DNA from: a bacterium
Lineage (GTDB): Bacteria; Muiribacteriota; Ozemobacteria; Ozemobacterales; Ozemobacteraceae
Length of the DNA: 8,755 bases
Direction: 5' to 3'
Assembly (NCBI GenBank): GCA_016192885.1
Contig: JACPTH010000035.1
Span: 1 to 8,755 of the forward strand
The notes below the pieces were generated by a model. It saw only the letters and a list, made by a program, of their open reading frames with translations. It ran no database searches and was not told the DNA's origin. A program made the position numbers and the translations under genes. Shown piece after piece: positions 6,349 through 8,755 of the stretch; within the stretch, counting starts at the first letter, position 1, and each line of letters begins with the position of its first letter.

Positions 6349-6511
6349 AACCATTTAGTTTTTGGTGGAGACATAGCAAGGATTAAGACCTTACGGATTA
6401 TTCGGAGGTCGCGAGAGCGACCGACCGCGGGGATTGAGATACGCGAATTTAGTTCGCGTGTCGAAAGGGGGCGTCGTGCAACAGGCGCGTGCCCCCTTTT
6501 ACTAAATGGTT
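6349..6511 (+). ncRNA. Candidate structured RNA, unassigned (closing stem plus four hairpins)
   Basis: AACCATTTAGT (6349-6359) and ACTAAATGGTT (6501-6511) form a perfect 11-bp long-range stem. Enclosed are: AAGG/CCTT (6378-6392, weak); CGG plus GGTCGC closed by a GAGA tetraloop with GCGACC and CCG (6403-6427); a 10-bp hairpin GATACGCGAA/TTCGCGTGTC with loop TTTAG (6438-6462); and GGGGGC/GCCCCC with inner CGTGC/GCGCG (6467-6496), followed by TTTT. The two long hairpins each need a G-U pair that would be A-C on the other strand, and GAGA is a GNRA loop only on this strand, so transcription is probably rightward. The block is GC-rich in AT-rich surroundings. I checked it against remembered cores of RNase P RNA, tmRNA, SRP RNA and common riboswitches and saw no match. 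It could also be a small inverted-repeat mobile element. Confidence 0.55.
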
Positions 6512-6532
6512 GCTGAATCGTTTTTTCTATGT

Positions 6533-6561
6533 TTGCACTAAAACCGGTTTTGTGGTATTTT
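6533..6561 (+). promoter_or_regulatory. Putative promoter for tRNA-Gln (and glmU-prs)
   Basis: TTGCAC (6533-6538) and TATTTT (6556-6561) are 17 bases apart; both match the sigma70 consensus only partly. The spacer contains a perfect 12-base palindrome, AAAACCGGTTTT (6540-6551). Transcription would start near 6569, giving a leader of about 32 bases before the tRNA, with the short hairpin TTCTC/GAGAA (6572-6587). Confidence 0.4.
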
Positions 6562-6600
6562 ATGCTTCCTGTTCTCGATCATGAGAAGAGAAGTTACCAT

Positions 6601-6672
6601 TGGGGAGTCGTCAAGCGGTAAGACACTTGCCTTTGGAGCAAGCATTCCCAGGTTCGAATCCTGGCTCCCCAG
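6601..6672 (+). tRNA. tRNA-Gln (anticodon UUG)
   Basis: The cloverleaf is complete. The acceptor stem TGGGGAG/CTCCCCA has 7 bp, the D-arm is GTC/GAC, and the anticodon arm CTTGC/GCAAG has loop CTTTGGA, giving anticodon TTG, which reads CAA (and CAG by wobble). The T-arm is CCAGG TTCGAAT CCTGG and the discriminator is G6672. The next bases are CAG, so the 3' CCA is not encoded and must be added by tRNA nucleotidyltransferase. It lies immediately before an intrinsic terminator and glmU. Confidence 0.97.
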
Positions 6673-6684
6673 CAGCCAGACTTG

Positions 6685-6713
6685 GGCGGGGCCCTTAGAA
6701 CCCCGCCTTTTTT
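6685..6713 (+). terminator. Intrinsic terminator between tRNA-Gln and glmU
   Basis: A 7-bp GC-rich stem GGCGGGG (6685-6691)/CCCCGCC (6701-6707) with a 9-base loop is followed directly by six T (6708-6713). It begins 12 bases after the tRNA and ends 15 bases before the glmU GTG, so glmU expression must come by readthrough or from a promoter within or before the tRNA gene. Confidence 0.88.
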
Positions 6714-6728
6714 GATGGTGGACGAATC

Positions 6729-7757
6729 GTGCTTGAATCGGTTGATGGGCTTATTTTAGCCGCCGGAAAAGGGGTGAGGATGGTTTCTTCACTCCCAAAA
6801 GTCATGCATCCGGTTCTTGGCAAACCCATGCTCCAGCACGTGGTTGAAACTCTCCATGCGTTGGCGATCGAGCGGATCCATGTTGTAGTGGGATACGGGC
6901 ATGACAAACTTGTTAGTGAATTTAGCAAGTTCAAATTAGAATTTGTTCTCCAGGAACCCCAAATAGGAACCGGCCATGCGGTTCAGTGTTATGCAAAAAG
7001 TTTCCAGGTTCCCCCAAAAAACTTGCTTGTCCTTTGCGGAGACACCCCCCTAATTTCACGAATTACGCTAGAACGAATGATGGAAGTACATTTCGAGAAA
7101 AAACCTTCCCTAACCATGATGACCATGGAATTACCTGACCCAGCCGGCTACGGGCGAATAATTCGAGATTCTTCAGGAAAAGTTGTTGCAATTCGGGAGT
7201 CAAAAGATTGTACCCAATCTGAGAAAAGCCTTAAAGAAGTAAATCCGGCAATTTATTTGTTCGATGGAAGTTCCCTGTTCGAGAGACTTGGAAAATTAAG
7301 CAACCATAATTCCCAGGGAGAGTTTTATCTTACGGATATTATAGAAATGCTCGTTAAAGACGGGCTTTCAATCGATACGGTTCACGAAGAAGACCATTTG
7401 TCAACGCTTGGGATAAACAACCGAACGGACCTTTCAAAAGTTGCCGGAATCATGCGGGAAAAAGTTCTTCAAAAACATATGGCGGCAGGGGTTACCATCA
7501 TCGATCCTCTTCAAACCTGGATCGAGTCAAATGTTTCCATTGGAAAGGATACGACGATTTGGCCGGGTACAACAATTTGCGGCACGACCGACATAGGCGA
7601 AGGATGCACAATCGGTCCAAATACTTTTATCGAAAATTCCCAAATTGGGCCGGTATCCATTATTAGGCAAAAGTTTTTGCGAGGCGCGGTTATCCCGCAA
7701 AACACCATTCTAGAGCCTTTGTCACAAGGTTTTATTCTCCCGGAAAATCAGGAGTAA
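6729..7757 (+). CDS. glmU: Short GlmU-like N-acetylglucosamine-1-phosphate uridylyltransferase, acetyltransferase part absent
   Basis: The 342-residue product has the complete N-terminal pyrophosphorylase domain, which makes UDP-GlcNAc from GlcNAc-1-phosphate and UTP in the cytosol. Visible signatures are: LAAGKGVRM (10-18) and LPKVMHP (22-28) for nucleotide binding; QEPQIGTGHAV (75-85); CGDTPL (103-108) with the metal ligand Asp105; GYGRIIRD (140-147); QGEFYLTD (196-203); and INNR (229-232) with the second metal-ligand Asn. About 260-310 forms roughly three left-handed beta-helix coils (SIGKDTTIWPG, DIGEGCTIGPN). Typical GlmU is about 455 residues; the C-terminal helix with the acetyltransferase active site is missing, and the 101 bases before prs have no room for it. 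Acetylation of GlcN-1-P would need another enzyme. The start is GTG 6729, with a weak GGTGG upstream; no in-frame ATG lies nearby. The glmU-prs order is common in bacteria. Exact sugar specificity is inferred. Confidence 0.88.
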   Translation: MLESVDGLILAAGKGVRMVSSLPKVMHPVLGKPMLQHVVETLHALAIERIHVVVGYGHDKLVSEFSKFKLEFVLQEPQIGTGHAVQCYAKSFQVPPKNLLVLCGDTPLISRITLERMMEVHFEKKPSLTMMTMELPDPAGYGRIIRDSSGKVVAIRESKDCTQSEKSLKEVNPAIYLFDGSSLFERLGKLSNHNSQGEFYLTDIIEMLVKDGLSIDTVHEEDHLSTLGINNRTDLSKVAGIMREKVLQKHMAAGVTIIDPLQTWIESNVSIGKDTTIWPGTTICGTTDIGEGCTIGPNTFIENSQIGPVSIIRQKFLRGAVIPQNTILEPLSQGFILPENQE

Positions 7758-7858
7758 AAGTTTTTGGAAGAGTTTTGAAAAATTTTGCGGTTTTGCGGTA
7801 ATCGAGGAAATGAATTTAGCGAAATTCTCAAGAATTTAAACATGCAAGGAGCAAAGAC

Positions 7859-8755
7859 ATGGAACATGAGCAACACGTAAAGATCTTTACAGGCGGCGCA
7901 AATCCATGGCTTGTAGAAGAAACCTGCCAGTATATGAATGTTCCCGAAGGGAAAATCACTCATACTTCCTTTGCGGATGGTGAATTATATTGCAGAATTG
8001 AGGAGTCGGTCCGTGGATGCGACACTTTCATCATCCAGCCGATTTCCCCTCCCGTGAATGATAATCTTATGCGATTGTTGATAGTTATTGACGCCTTAAA
8101 GCGTGCTTCAGCCGCGTGCGTAAGCGCGGTGGTACCATATTTAGGATACTCACGGCAAGAAAAGAAAAGCACGGGTCGGGAACCTATTACTGCGAAGTTG
8201 GTTGCAAACCTTATTACTACCGCAGGCGCGGATAGGCTTATCACAATTGATATGCATACCTCAGCTCTTCAAGGTTTCTTTGATATTCCGGTCGATCATC
8301 TTTCGGCGGGGTTACTCCTTGGAAATTATCTTTTGCAACGTGATTTGCGAAATACGGTCGTCGTTTCTCCGGACACCGGCGGCGTCCAACGTGCAAGGGA
8401 ATTTGCGAATCGCCTTAAACTTCCTTTGGCCATTATTGATAAGCGTCGGCCCGAAGCCAATCAGGCAGTGGTTATGAACGTTATCGGAGACGTATCAAAT
8501 AAAAACATCGTGATCTTTGATGATATTATTGACACGGCCAGCACCCTCGTAAGAGTCGCTGAAGTTCTTATCGAAAAAGGGGCAAAAAGAATTACCGCGT
8601 GTTGTTCCCACGCGGTTCTTTCCGATCCTGCCTGCGAGCGAATTCAAAAGTCTCAAGTTGATGAGATTATTACTACTAATTCCATTCCGATTAGCGATGC
8701 AAAGGTGAAAATGGGGCGGGTCAAGGTGATTTCGGTCGCATCTCTTATCGGAGAA
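7859..8755 (+). CDS. prs: Ribose-phosphate pyrophosphokinase (PRPP synthetase), C-terminus cut by window edge
   Basis: The frame is open for 299 codons to the edge; the family is about 315 residues, so only the last dozen or so are missing. The enzyme transfers pyrophosphate from ATP to ribose-5-phosphate to make PRPP for nucleotide, His and Trp synthesis. Motifs are FADGELYCRIEESVRG (38-53), QPISPPVNDNLM (60-71), the ATP-binding GYSRQEKKSTGREPI (96-110), DMHTSALQGFFDIPVDH (131-147) with His133, SPDTGGVQRA (170-179), the flexible-loop IDKRRPEAN (193-201) and the PRPP-binding FDDIIDTASTL (220-230). Usual forms read RQDRK, DLHAxQIQGFFD and DTAGT, so the protein is somewhat divergent but keeps the key residues. 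AAGGAG (7846-7851) sits 7 bases before ATG 7859. The 101-base gap after glmU has no clear terminator, so the two genes are probably co-transcribed. Confidence 0.97.
   Translation, partial: MEHEQHVKIFTGGANPWLVEETCQYMNVPEGKITHTSFADGELYCRIEESVRGCDTFIIQPISPPVNDNLMRLLIVIDALKRASAACVSAVVPYLGYSRQEKKSTGREPITAKLVANLITTAGADRLITIDMHTSALQGFFDIPVDHLSAGLLLGNYLLQRDLRNTVVVSPDTGGVQRAREFANRLKLPLAIIDKRRPEANQAVVMNVIGDVSNKNIVIFDDIIDTASTLVRVAEVLIEKGAKRITACCSHAVLSDPACERIQKSQVDEIITTNSIPISDAKVKMGRVKVISVASLIGE

Noticed and set aside
6349..6511. Retron msr-msd RNA or IS605-type guide RNA
   Set aside because: There is no reverse transcriptase, TnpB, IscB or transposase gene in the window, and no diagnostic core motif was recognised.
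6331..6516. 61-codon plus-strand open frame
   Set aside because: It runs straight through the hairpins of the structured RNA candidate, and its composition (Arg-rich) follows from the GC-rich stems rather than a protein fold.
7810..7839. Nine-residue open frame (MNLAKFSRI) before prs
   Set aside because: GAGG is only two bases from the ATG, and nothing downstream suggests attenuation. A leader peptide is possible but unsupported.
7758..7858. Frameshifted remnant of the GlmU acetyltransferase domain
   Set aside because: The gap is only 101 bases, with stops and no hexapeptide pattern in any frame I read.

Overview
The window looks like chromosomal DNA from a Gram-negative-type bacterium of moderately low GC content, probably an uncultured lineage. 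This rests on conserved housekeeping genes that diverge from familiar model sequences, two proteins with Sec-type signal peptides, and a nucleotide-sugar gene (gmd) of the kind used for surface polysaccharide. I cannot place the phylum from the sequence alone. I see no transposase, integrase, phage gene or CRISPR array.

The layout is divergent around a 662-base non-coding centre (5939-6600). Leftward, on the minus strand and in transcription order, lie: a large secreted HExxH metallopeptidase-like protein with a C-terminal glycine-zipper region; a secreted DUF4434-type TIM-barrel protein whose start overlaps it; recA, with its own promoter and strong ribosome binding site; gmd (GDP-mannose 4,6-dehydratase, TTG start); and the first 89 codons of an unrecognised gene cut by the left edge. 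Rightward, on the plus strand, lie tRNA-Gln(UUG), an intrinsic terminator, a short glmU-like uridylyltransferase gene, and prs (PRPP synthetase), which runs off the right edge.

The non-coding centre is the least ordinary part. It holds a promoter for the metallopeptidase, an inverted pair of heptanucleotide-repeat arrays (GCTGANN units) 107 bases apart, and a GC-rich block closed by a perfect 11-bp long-range stem that encloses four hairpins. This block (6349-6511) looks like a structured RNA that I cannot assign to a known family. A promoter for the tRNA-glmU-prs unit follows it.

Functionally, prs and the GlmU-like enzyme supply PRPP and probably UDP-GlcNAc. The Gmd-like protein would convert GDP-mannose to GDP-4-keto-6-deoxymannose, but its catalytic tyrosine position is leucine. 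The metallopeptidase and DUF4434 proteins appear to form a translationally coupled, exported pair of unknown role. Their junction has an odd 86-base overlap that a one-base shift at an A6C run would turn into a normal ATGA junction.
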